12,889 nucleotides of DNA, taken from positions 1-12,889 of the forward strand of contig CAKTWE010000049.1 of the NCBI GenBank assembly GCA_934630385.1, read 5' to 3'. Shown here piece after piece: positions 7,015 to 12,889 of this stretch. How positions within the stretch are numbered: the first letter of the stretch is position 1; the number at the start of each line of letters is the position of its first letter. The translations under genes and the position numbers were made by a program. The notes beneath the pieces were generated by a model, which was not told where the DNA came from, did not search any database, and was given only the letters and a program-made list of their open reading frames with translations. This stretch comes from an uncultured Collinsella sp. GTDB taxonomy: Bacteria; Actinomycetota; Coriobacteriia; Coriobacteriales; Coriobacteriaceae.

Positions 7015-7253
7015 AACGGTCCTTTCGACGGGTCAATTTTGCTTGGCGAAAATATACGTTACGCGATCGGTGGCAAAAGTGCGAAGTGCGGCGCACATTG
7101 GGGTCTTCACAGCTCGTGCATAGAGCGGCTGCCTGCCTTTAGAACGTGGTAAGATAGCTATCCACGAGCGGGGTTCACCCCGCGTGTTCCTTGAAAAGTC
7201 GACGGTTATCGGGTGTTTGCAGGCCCGATACCATCCAGACTTTCCCGACATCC
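7015..7253. other. Intergenic region between minus-strand gene and tmRNA
   Basis: No coding region seen. It holds a possible minus-strand promoter near 7051-7078, a perfect 10-bp palindrome GATAGCTATC (7153-7162), a hairpin GCGGGG-TTCA-CCCCGC (7168-7183) and a longer-loop inverted repeat TATCGGG/CCCGATA (7207-7213 and 7224-7230). A tmRNA promoter must be here; the best -10 candidate is TAAGAT (7150-7155), without a clear -35 box, which would leave a leader of about 90 nt to be removed by RNase P. Confidence 0.5.
7051..7078 (-). promoter_or_regulatory. Possible promoter of the 144-aa protein gene
   Basis: On the minus strand TATATT (plus 7051-7056) is a five-of-six -10 match, 37 bases before the start codon. 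The -35 region is poor: TTGCCA (plus 7071-7076) is a good hexamer but only 14 bp away. Confidence 0.3.
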
Positions 7254-7617
7254 GGGGGCGACTGGTTTCGACACGATAGCTCTGAGAGAGGAAGCAAGCC
7301 GAGGTCTCCTCGCCTCGTTAAACAGGGGTACCGTCAAATTGAATTGACAACAACTCTTCTTTTGAGCCTATGGCTCTCGCTGCTTAGTTTATAGCGGCGC
7401 GTCAACCCGGTGATTTCCCCGACACCGGCGCGACGTCATGTTAGGGGAATGCTCCTGCGCACGTAATCGGTATGGCGCGGGCTAAGACCGAACCGGTTAG
7501 GACGCCGCGAGCGTGTCGCTGCGCGCAAAGCGTCCGAGACAAAACCAGCGACTGAGCTTGGAGATGCCAATCAGGGGGCTTTCGTGGACCGGAGTTCGAT
7601 TCTCCGCGCCTCCACCA
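7254..7617 (+). ncRNA. ssrA: tmRNA (transfer-messenger RNA)
   Basis: A one-piece tmRNA of 364 nt that rescues stalled ribosomes. The 5' end GGGGGCG (7254-7260) pairs over 7 bp with CGCCTCC (7607-7613), followed by discriminator A and an encoded CCA (7615-7617). The start GGGGGCGACTGGTTTCGACA is diagnostic, as is the T-arm GGAGTTCGATTCTCC. The tag frame ends at TAG (7385-7387) and reads DNNSSFEPMALAA, with the proteolysis-signal ending ALAA. An in-frame TGA at 7340-7342 limits the tag to ATT (7343) or GAC (7346) as the resume codon; GAC has the A at position -4 known to matter, so I prefer it. Pseudoknot-forming GC-rich repeats fill 7395-7560. A strong terminator follows. Confidence 0.97.
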
Positions 7618-7626
7618 TAAGTAACG

Positions 7627-7666
7627 GGCAGGTAGATATTCATATCTACCTGCCTTTTTATTTCTT
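7627..7666 (+). terminator. tmRNA terminator
   Basis: A perfect 12-bp stem, GGCAGGTAGATA (7627-7638) with TATCTACCTGCC (7643-7654), loop TTCA, followed by TTTTTATTTCTT. One of the strongest terminators in the window, so the repeats behind it are not expected to be part of the tmRNA transcript. Confidence 0.95.
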
Positions 7667-7670
7667 GTTC

Positions 7671-7880
7671 GTACCGCGGAGGATCGAACTCTATGCAGGG
7701 CGCGAGCGTTAAACAAACGCGGAGCGTTTGTAGCGAGCGGGCGAGGACGCCGACAGGCGGCCGAAGCCGGCGCGGATTTGCGAAGCAAATACGCGGATTC
7801 TCCGCGCAAAGCCTCGACCCTATATAGATGCGATGTCGATCGGGTCGCGGCCTACCGTGCCCCGCATCAACGGATCCCCC
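7671..7880. repeat. 210-bp repeat unit 1
   Basis: Closing stem CGCGGAGGATC (7675-7685) with GATTCTCCGCG (7796-7806), one wobble. Hairpins: ACAAACGC-GGA-GCGTTTGT (7713-7731), CGGC-CGAA-GCCG (7758-7769) and ATTTGC-GAA-GCAAAT (7776-7790). Confidence 0.85.
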
Positions 7881-8090
7881 GTACCGCGGAGAATCGAACT
7901 CTATGCAGGGCGCGAGCGTTAAGCAAACGCGAAGCGTTTGTAGCGAGCGGGCGAGGACGCCGGCAGGCGGCCGAAGCCGGTGCGGTTTCGCGAAGCGAAC
8001 ACGCGGATTCTCCGCGCAAAGCCCCAGTCCAAAACGGATGCGATGTTTATTGAATTTCAGCTGGCCTCGCCCAGCATCAACGGATTCCCC
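7881..8090. repeat. 210-bp repeat unit 2
   Basis: Closing stem perfect over 11 bp (7885-7895 with 8006-8016). Hairpins at 7923-7941 (loop GAA), 7968-7979 and about 7985-8000. In the last, the third pair from the loop is C-G where unit 1 has T-A. Confidence 0.85.
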
Positions 8091-8140
8091 AAACCGCGGA
8101 GAATCGAACTCTGTGCAGGGCGCGGGCGTAAAGAAAATGC
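8091..8140. repeat. 210-bp repeat unit 3, truncated
   Basis: Begins AAACCGCGGAGAATCGAACT and follows the other units for about 50 bp with a handful of changes, then similarity is lost. The 17-base match to the tmRNA end is intact (8095-8111). Confidence 0.75.
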
Positions 8141-8310
8141 CACGGCAATGCGGGGCGGGACGCGCTTTCCCAATGGCGGCCCATGCGCATTGGGGAGTAG
8201 TCAATTTGGGACTGGCTTGATCGCCCCGTCCTTCTCTGCTCCAAAACCCATGCGCTCTCCTCTGCAAAACTGGGTAGAAGAAAGCCAAAACGCAACGGCA
8301 GGAGGTCACC
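8141..8310. other. Upstream region of the patatin gene
   Basis: No gene seen. An inverted repeat CCCAATG/CATTGGG lies at 8169-8175 and 8188-8194. I find no promoter with both boxes; TTGATC (8217-8222) is a lone -35-like hexamer. Confidence 0.4.
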
Positions 8311-9189
8311 ATGACTGTAGAAGATAAGGCGAAAAACGCTGGCAAGGTCGCGCTCGTCCTGGAGGGCGGCAGCTTCCGCGGGCAATTTACCGCAGGCGTG
8401 CTCGATGTTCTCATGGAGGCCGGCGTCGAGATTCCGGCGGTATATGGCGTATCGGCCGGTGCCCTCAACGGCGTGAACTACAAGTCGCACCAGATCGGCC
8501 GTGCCAACCGCATCAACCTGGCTTTCTGCAACGACAGCCGCTACATGGGTGCCGCATCGTTTGCGTCCACGGGCTCCATCGTCGGCTACGACTTTATTTT
8601 CAACGACGTGCAAGATCGCCTAGACCCCTTCGATAACGAGACCTTCGACGCAAGCTCCATCGAAATGTATGCTGTCGTGACGGACATGTTATTTGGCACC
8701 GCTGCCTACCTGCCCGTCAAAAACGCCATGCTCGATATCGATTGCGTGCGTGCCTCGACCTCGTTGCCGCTGGTGACGCCGCCGGTCGAGATTGATGGTC
8801 ACAAGTACGTCGACGGCGGTGTGGCAGATTCGGTGCCTGTCGAGCACGTGCTGGAAGAGGCCGGATACGATCGCGCAGTCGTCGTGCTCACGCAGGACCG
8901 CTCGTACGAAAAGGCGCCCTACGAGTTTATGCCGGCCGCGCGTGCGCGCTATGGCGACTATCCCTATCTGCTCGAGGCCATCGAGACGCGCCACGACCGC
9001 TATAACGTCCAGCGCATGCACCTTTGGAAGTACGAGCGCGAGGGCCGTGCCCTGATCGTCGCTCCGCAAAAGCCGGTCGAGGTCGGCCATGTCGAACACG
9101 ATCCGGCAAAGCTGCTCGATCTGTATATTCAGGGCCGTCAGGAGGCAAAGCGCCTGCTCGCGGAAATCCAGCAGTTCGTTGAGCGCTAA
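8311..9189 (+). CDS. Patatin-like phospholipase
   Basis: A 292-aa predicted lipid acyl hydrolase of the bacterial patatin family. The oxyanion-hole motif GGSFRG is at 19-24, the nucleophile elbow GVSAG at 46-50 with Ser48, and the second catalytic residue in DGG at 168-170 (Asp168). These form the Ser-Asp dyad of patatins. No signal peptide is seen, so it likely acts in the cytosol or on the inner face of the membrane. The C-terminal part (about 200-292) is charged and helical, as in the YjjU-type subfamily. The start is firm: AGGAGGT lies 5-11 bases upstream of ATG. It is a single-gene unit between the repeat array and the ribosomal operon. Physiological lipid substrate unknown. Confidence 0.93.
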   Translation: MTVEDKAKNAGKVALVLEGGSFRGQFTAGVLDVLMEAGVEIPAVYGVSAGALNGVNYKSHQIGRANRINLAFCNDSRYMGAASFASTGSIVGYDFIFNDVQDRLDPFDNETFDASSIEMYAVVTDMLFGTAAYLPVKNAMLDIDCVRASTSLPLVTPPVEIDGHKYVDGGVADSVPVEHVLEEAGYDRAVVVLTQDRSYEKAPYEFMPAARARYGDYPYLLEAIETRHDRYNVQRMHLWKYEREGRALIVAPQKPVEVGHVEHDPAKLLDLYIQGRQEAKRLLAEIQQFVER

Positions 9190-9217
9190 GACGACTGACC
9201 CGCAAAAGGCGACAAAA

Positions 9218-9268
9218 GACAGGGGCCCAGAGAACCATTCGCATGCCGAGGGATCTCTGGGTCCTGTC
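9218..9268. terminator. Hairpin after the patatin gene
   Basis: GACAGG-GG-CCCAGAGA (9218-9233) pairs with TCTCTGGG-T-CCTGTC (9254-9268): two stems of 8 and 6 bp around a small internal mismatch. The plus-strand tail TCGTGAAGGC is not T-rich, but on the minus strand the hairpin is followed by TTTTGTCGCCTTTT. Probably terminates in both directions, better on the minus strand. Confidence 0.6.
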
Positions 9269-9329
9269 TCGTGAAGGCACCGGGCATGGACGACATGTGC
9301 AGAAACTCTGGGCGGAGTCAAAATACCTG

Positions 9330-9357
9330 TTGACTCGGGCGACGAGCGGGGTAATAT
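9330..9357 (+). promoter_or_regulatory. Promoter of the L13-S9 operon
   Basis: TTGACT (9330-9335) and TAATAT (9352-9357) with a 16-bp spacer. The leader of about 60 nt contains a small hairpin CAGAG/CTCTG (9372-9376 with 9387-9391), a possible site for ribosomal-protein control, and a ribosome binding site GGAGGAG at 9412-9418. Confidence 0.7.
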
Positions 9358-9423
9358 GGACGGGTTACTTGCAGAGCCCCGTGAATCTCTGTAACAACAC
9401 GTACTGTACATGGAGGAGTCTAA

Positions 9424-9867
9424 GTGATTTCGAAATCGACTCACTACGCCAAGCAGGGCGAGGTCCAGCGCAACTGGGTTCTCGTCGACGCCGATGGTGC
9501 TGTCCTGGGCCGTCTTGCCACCCAGATCGCAATGATCCTGCGCGGTAAGAACAAGCCCCAGTTCACGCCCAACAGCGACTGCGGCGACTTCGTTGTCGTC
9601 ATCAACGCCGATAAGGTCCAGCTTACCGGTAACAAGGCCGACACGAAGACCTATTATCGCCACAGCGGCTACAACGGCGGCCTCAAGGCTGAGAGCTTCC
9701 GCCAGGCTATGGAGAAGCACCCGGAGAAGGTCATCGAGCGCGCCGTTCGCGGCATGCTGCCCAAGACCACCCTCGGCCGTGCCCAGATGACCAAGCTTAA
9801 GGTCTACGCTGGTGCCGAGCATCCGCACGCTGCCCAGAACCCCACGAAGATTGAGCTGGAGGCTTAA
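9424..9867 (+). CDS. rplM: 50S ribosomal protein L13
   Basis: A 147-aa L13, an early-assembly protein of the large subunit. Recognised by [64 protein letters not shown] and the signature region [15 protein letters not shown]. Length and ending ([16 protein letters not shown]) are typical. The start codon is GTG at 9424, set by GGAGGAG 6-12 bases upstream; no in-frame ATG would retain the N-terminus. Followed after two bases by rpsI, the near-universal partner, so they form one operon. Confidence 0.98.
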   Translation: MISKSTHYAKQGEVQRNWVLVDADGAVLGRLATQIAMILRGKNKPQFTPNSDCGDFVVVINADKVQLTGNKADTKTYYRHSGYNGGLKAESFRQAMEKHPEKVIERAVRGMLPKTTLGRAQMTKLKVYAGAEHPHAAQNPTKIELEA

Positions 9868-9869
9868 AG

Positions 9870-10265
<396 letters not shown>

Positions 10266-10295
10266 GGTTTTATCTCCTTTCGAGATACAATGTAC

Positions 10296-10339
10296 AAGCG
10301 GGGCCTACCGATTGCTCGGTGGGTCCCGCTTTTCTTTTC
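10296..10339 (+). terminator. Terminator of the L13-S9 operon
   Basis: AAGCGGGGCCTACCGA (10296-10311) pairs with TCGGTGGGTCCCGCTT (10316-10331), 16 bp including two wobble pairs, loop TTGC, followed by TTTCTTTTC. Read-through could still feed glmM, whose own promoter is not evident. A second hairpin GTGGGC/GCCCAC (10347-10369) lies directly before the glmM ribosome binding site. Confidence 0.9.
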
Positions 10340-10387
10340 GACTAGGGTGGGCGGCTTCGTTTTGCCCACTTGGGAAGGAGCGATCCT

Positions 10388-11725
10388 ATGCCCCAGAACA
10401 TCTTCGGTACCGATGGCGTCCGCGGCGTCGCCAACGCCGATCTTTCGTGCGACCTCGCGTTTCGCCTGGGTCGCGCGGCGACCAAGTTTCTTGGTCCGGA
10501 CATCTGCATCGGTCGTGACACGCGCCTTTCGGGCACCATGCTCGAGAGCGCTCTGACCGCCGGCATTATGGCCGAGGGCGGCCGCCCGCATTGCTGCGGC
10601 GTTATCCCCACGCCCGCCGTGGCGCTGCTCACCGTCCAAAACGAGCTTGACGGCGGCATCGTCATCTCTGCTTCGCACAATCCGCCGGAGTTCAACGGCA
10701 TCAAGTTCTTTAGCCGCAAGGGCATGAAGCTTCCCGATGCTGTTGAGGAAGAGATCAGCGCCTGGGTCATGTCCGAGGAAGCCATGGCTGCCGACACGCT
10801 GCCGACCGGCGCCGGCGTGGGCCACATCATCAAGATGAAGGACGCCCGCAAGGCATACGTCGACCACGCTATCAGCACCCTTGACGGCCTTAAGCTCGAC
10901 GGCCTGGTCGTTGCCGTCGACTGCGGTCACGGTGCTTCCTGCCAGACCACGCCCGCCGCACTTCAGCGTCTGGGTGCCACGGTCCATGCCATCAACACCG
11001 ATTACTGCGGCACCGACATCAACGTCGAGTGCGGCTCCACTCACCTTGAGCCCCTGCGCGAGCTCGTGCTGCGCACCCACGCCGACATCGGCCTGGCCCA
11101 CGACGGCGACGCCGATCGCGTGCTGTTCGTGGACAGCGAGGGCAACGAGATCGATGGCGACTACATCCTGGCCATCTGCGGCTCCGACCTGGCCGCTCGC
11201 GGCAAGCTCGCCAACTCCGAGATCGTCTCGACCGTTATGTGCAACCTGGGCTTTTCCATTGCTATGAAGGAGCAGGGCTTTGAGATGGTGCAGACTGCCG
11301 TGGGCGACCGCTATGTTCTTGAGCGCATGCTCGAGGACGGTGCCGTCATCGGCGGCGAGCAGTCCGGCCACATCATCTTCCTGGAGCACAACACCACCGG
11401 CGACGGTCTGGTGACGGCTCTGCAGCTGCTGGCCGTGCTCAAGCGCACCGGCCGCACCCTCACCGACCTTGCCGGCATCATGAAGAAGTACCCGCAAGTA
11501 CTCGTCAACGTGCATTCGGACAACAAGGCCGGCCTGGACGATTGCCAGCCCATTTGGGACGCCGTCGCTGCCGCCGAGAAGGAGCTCAACGGTCGCGGCC
11601 GCATCTTGGTGCGCCCGAGCGGTACCGAGCCGCTGGTTCGTGTTATGGCCGAGGCGGAGACGCACGAGCTGACCCAGCGCGTCGTCGACGACATCGTCGA
11701 GGTTGTCAAGCGCGAACTTCCCTAA
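10388..11725 (+). CDS. glmM: Phosphoglucosamine mutase
   Basis: A 445-aa enzyme that converts glucosamine-6-phosphate to glucosamine-1-phosphate, the second dedicated step towards UDP-GlcNAc for peptidoglycan. Typical landmarks: N-terminal IFGTDGVRGVAN (5-16), phosphoserine loop ISASHNPPEFNGIKFF with catalytic Ser96, metal loop DGDADR (239-244), sugar-binding EQSGH (324-328) and phosphate-binding RPSGTEPLVRV (409-419). The start at 10388 is preferred over an in-frame ATG at 10370 because GGGAAGGAG (10372-10380) is the ribosome binding site and family members begin here. Active as a cytosolic alpha-D-phosphohexomutase. Its substrate is also that of NagB encoded downstream. Confidence 0.97.
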   Translation: MPQNIFGTDGVRGVANADLSCDLAFRLGRAATKFLGPDICIGRDTRLSGTMLESALTAGIMAEGGRPHCCGVIPTPAVALLTVQNELDGGIVISASHNPPEFNGIKFFSRKGMKLPDAVEEEISAWVMSEEAMAADTLPTGAGVGHIIKMKDARKAYVDHAISTLDGLKLDGLVVAVDCGHGASCQTTPAALQRLGATVHAINTDYCGTDINVECGSTHLEPLRELVLRTHADIGLAHDGDADRVLFVDSEGNEIDGDYILAICGSDLAARGKLANSEIVSTVMCNLGFSIAMKEQGFEMVQTAVGDRYVLERMLEDGAVIGGEQSGHIIFLEHNTTGDGLVTALQLLAVLKRTGRTLTDLAGIMKKYPQVLVNVHSDNKAGLDDCQPIWDAVAAAEKELNGRGRILVRPSGTEPLVRVMAEAETHELTQRVVDDIVEVVKRELP

Positions 11726-11755
11726 TGGTCAAAAACGGGTGCCAAGTGGTAAACT
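11726..11755 (+). promoter_or_regulatory. Possible promoter of the IIA gene
   Basis: TGGTCA (11726-11731) and TAAACT (11750-11755), 18-bp spacer, each a four-of-six match. Weak, and no terminator is seen after glmM, so co-transcription with glmM is equally possible. Confidence 0.3.
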
Positions 11756-11796
11756 GTTAAGGCTATTGTGATTGATTAGTATGTCCGAGGGGGAGC

Positions 11797-12294
11797 ATGT
11801 TCACTAAAGTCCTGAGGTCTTTTGGTATGCGTGGTCGAGTCCTTACGCTGGATGCTCCCATCTCGGGCGATGTCATTCCGTTGTCCGAGGTCAATGACCA
11901 GACATTTGCCACCGGCCTTTTGGGTCAGGGCGTGGCGATTCAGCCCACGGGCACGCGCGTGATTGCGCCGGCCGACGCGAAGGTCGAGGCCATTTTTCCC
12001 ACGGGGCACGCCGTTGCGCTCAACACCGTCGATGGTCTAGACGTGCTCATCCACGTTGGTTTGGATACTGTTCAGCTCGAGGGCAAGCACTTTACCGTAC
12101 ATGCGCAAGTGGGCGACGTCGTCCATAAGGGCGATGTGCTCATCGAGTTCGATCGCGAGGCAATTGCTGCCGAGGGCTACGATGTGACGGTTCCCATCTT
12201 GGTGTGCAACTCCGTTGAGTTCTCGAGCATCAAGGGTTCGGTTGGCGAGCATGTCGAGGAGATGGACCAGTTCATCGTCGCGCGTGAGCGCTAA
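11797..12294 (+). CDS. PTS glucose-type IIA phosphocarrier protein
   Basis: A 165-aa stand-alone EIIA of the glucose family, comparable to E. coli Crr. It takes a phosphate from HPr and passes it to a sugar-specific IIB domain; it may also act as a regulator. The phosphorylated histidine is His86 in LDVLIHVGLDTV, and the supporting histidine is His71 in FPTGHAVAL, with the usual 15-residue distance. Other family marks are ISGDVIPLSEV (22-32) and GDVLIEFD. ATG at 11797 is preceded by AGGGGGAG (11788-11795), unusually close, but no better start is visible; an in-frame ATG at 11827 would leave a shorter N-terminus. Its position between glmM and nagB suggests a link to glucose or amino-sugar uptake. 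Confidence 0.93.
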   Translation: MFTKVLRSFGMRGRVLTLDAPISGDVIPLSEVNDQTFATGLLGQGVAIQPTGTRVIAPADAKVEAIFPTGHAVALNTVDGLDVLIHVGLDTVQLEGKHFTVHAQVGDVVHKGDVLIEFDREAIAAEGYDVTVPILVCNSVEFSSIKGSVGEHVEEMDQFIVARER

Positions 12295-12316
12295 TCGCTC
12301 CGCTTGGCCTTTAGCC

Positions 12317-12322
12317 TACAAT
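12317..12322 (+). promoter_or_regulatory. -10 box before the nagB leader
   Basis: TACAAT matches TATAAT at five of six positions; no good -35 is found at the proper distance. Transcription would start near 12329-12334, exactly at the base of the 5' hairpin of the leader. Confidence 0.45.
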
Positions 12323-12334
12323 TCAATCACGTTT

Positions 12335-12566
12335 ACGGAGGGCGCCCTTGAAAGAGGGCGCCCTCCGTGGCAAGATGGGAAACGTCCGAAGCTAAACAGC
12401 TTTGGGTCACCGTGGACGGGCAGGGGCCTCGACGCGGCTAGACACGAGACACATACATTACGCGACCTCGCCCTGGTGGCCGCACACGTTGGTTGCGGCC
12501 GACGCGGGCCGCGGGCAAGTGCTTGTAAGGGGAGCCTTGCCTCTCTTGTACGAGAAAGGACGCGTA
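12335..12566 (+). promoter_or_regulatory. Long structured leader RNA of nagB, class not recognised
   Basis: About 230 nt of noncoding, highly foldable sequence. It opens with a perfect 14-bp hairpin, ACGGAGGGCGCCCT (12335-12348) with AGGGCGCCCTCCGT (12355-12368), loop TGAAAG, without a T-tail, so it is not an ordinary terminator for the IIA gene. Next comes an outer stem CGTC/GACG (12383-12386, 12415-12418) around a 7-bp hairpin with loop AAAC (12387-12404), then CAGGG/CCCTG (12421-12425, 12471-12475), GGCCGCA/TGCGGCC (12478-12484, 12494-12500) and GGCAAG-U-GCT/AGC-CTTGCC (12514-12541) followed by TCTCTTGT. The ribosome binding site AAAGGA is at 12555-12560. It does not match the glmS ribozyme core as I know it. 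Either a regulatory leader or a separate noncoding RNA such as the raiA class. Confidence 0.7.
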
Positions 12567-12889
12567 ATGAAGATTATTAAAGCTAAAGACTACGAGGATA
12601 TGAGCCGCAAGGCCGCCAATATCATCTCGGCCCAGGTTATCCTCAAGCCCGATTGCGTGCTCGGTCTTGCCACCGGCTCCACCCCGATTGGTGCCTACAA
12701 GCAGCTCGCTGCTTGGTACAAGAAGGGCGACATCGACTTTTCCGAGGTCAGCACCTATAACCTGGACGAGTATCGTGGTCTTTCGCACGACGATCCCCAG
12801 AGCTATCACTACTTTATGCGCGAGAACTTCTTCGATCACATCAATATCGATCTGAACAACACGCACGTGCCCGATGGCTCCAACCCCGA
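12567..12889 (+). CDS. nagB: Glucosamine-6-phosphate deaminase, 3' truncated
   Basis: The first 107 codons of a cytosolic NagB, which turns glucosamine-6-phosphate into fructose-6-phosphate and ammonia in amino-sugar breakdown. The N-terminus [17 protein letters not shown] is typical. The phosphate-binding loop [16 protein letters not shown] is at 32-47 and the catalytic-base motif NLDEYRGL at 65-72, with Asp67 equivalent to Asp72 of the E. coli enzyme. [16 protein letters not shown] follows. The window ends before the remaining catalytic residues, so integrity cannot be judged. Start supported by AAAGGA seven bases upstream. Expression is likely controlled by the structured leader in front. 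It is the catabolic counterpart of glmM upstream. Confidence 0.96.
   Translation, partial: MKIIKAKDYEDMSRKAANIISAQVILKPDCVLGLATGSTPIGAYKQLAAWYKKGDIDFSEVSTYNLDEYRGLSHDDPQSYHYFMRENFFDHINIDLNNTHVPDGSNP

Larger units (their letters stand above)
7671..8140. repeat. Tandem array of 210-bp structured repeats behind ssrA
   Basis: Two full units (7671-7880, 7881-8090) and a truncated third (8091 to about 8140) recur with a period of exactly 210 bp and no indels. By hand alignment the first 140 bp of units 1 and 2 differ at about 9 positions, whereas the last 70 bp differ at about 23. The conserved part is bounded by an 11-bp stem (unit 2: CGCGGAGAATC at 7885-7895 with GATTCTCCGCG at 8006-8016) and encloses hairpins with 3-nt GAA or GGA loops. 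The start of each unit is an inverted copy of the tmRNA T-arm end. No convincing gene lies here; an open minus-strand frame runs through it only because 210 is divisible by three. Could be a mobile or integration-derived element, or a noncoding RNA array. Confidence 0.9.

Noticed and set aside
7671..8140. CRISPR array
   Set aside because: The units are far too long, only two are complete, and there are no short identical repeats with spacers of even length or cas genes.
7497..8468. Open minus-strand frame of 323 codons with a 70-residue internal repeat
   Set aside because: It runs across the tmRNA end and into the patatin gene, has no ribosome binding site, and its repeat is explained by the 210-bp DNA repeat being a multiple of three.
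12335..12368. Perfect 14-bp hairpin as terminator of the IIA gene
   Set aside because: No T-run on either side; it fits better as the first stem of the nagB leader.
12335..12566. glmS ribozyme in front of nagB
   Set aside because: The conserved AGCGCC cleavage-site start and the GACGAGG core that I know from glmS ribozymes are not present.

Overview
The window looks like a chromosomal segment of a high-GC actinobacterium of the class Coriobacteriia, most probably Collinsella or a close relative. This rests on the GC-rich third codon positions, the L13-S9-GlmM gene order, the one-piece tmRNA with a tag ending MALAA, and the general look of the proteins. It is inferred from reading alone, not from a search.

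Layout. (1) 1-2976: two adjacent exporter-fold ABC half-transporters, the first cut by the window edge, resembling heterodimers of the YbtPQ/IrtAB or multidrug type. (2) 2977-5583: a promoter flanked by two inverted repeats, a leader with small hairpins, an 81-aa one-helix membrane protein, a P1B-like metal P-type ATPase and a terminator. (3) 5587-6581: a RelB-like antitoxin and PIN-domain toxin pair with its own promoter and a perfect palindromic operator, ending in a strong hairpin. (4) 6580-7014, minus strand: an unrecognised acidic 144-aa protein. (5) 7254-7666: tmRNA (ssrA) with a textbook terminator. (6) 7671-8140: an unusual array of two full and one truncated 210-bp repeats. Each full unit can fold into a closed stem with inner hairpins, and each copy starts with an inverted copy of the tmRNA T-arm end. 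(7) 8311-9189: a patatin-like phospholipase. (8) 9330-10339: the rplM-rpsI ribosomal operon with promoter and terminator. (9) 10388-12294: glmM (phosphoglucosamine mutase) and a PTS glucose-type IIA protein. (10) 12317-12889: a roughly 230-nt GC-rich, highly structured leader, then the start of nagB (glucosamine-6-phosphate deaminase), cut by the window edge.

How they work together. GlmM and NagB draw on the same metabolite, glucosamine-6-phosphate: GlmM sends it towards UDP-GlcNAc and the cell wall, NagB sends it to fructose-6-phosphate. The IIA protein between them links to sugar uptake. The long folded leader on nagB could therefore be a metabolite-sensing or regulatory RNA, and is one of the two best candidates for something undescribed. 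The other is the 210-bp array behind ssrA. The small membrane protein and P-type ATPase form a likely metal-efflux pair, probably under a metalloregulator.
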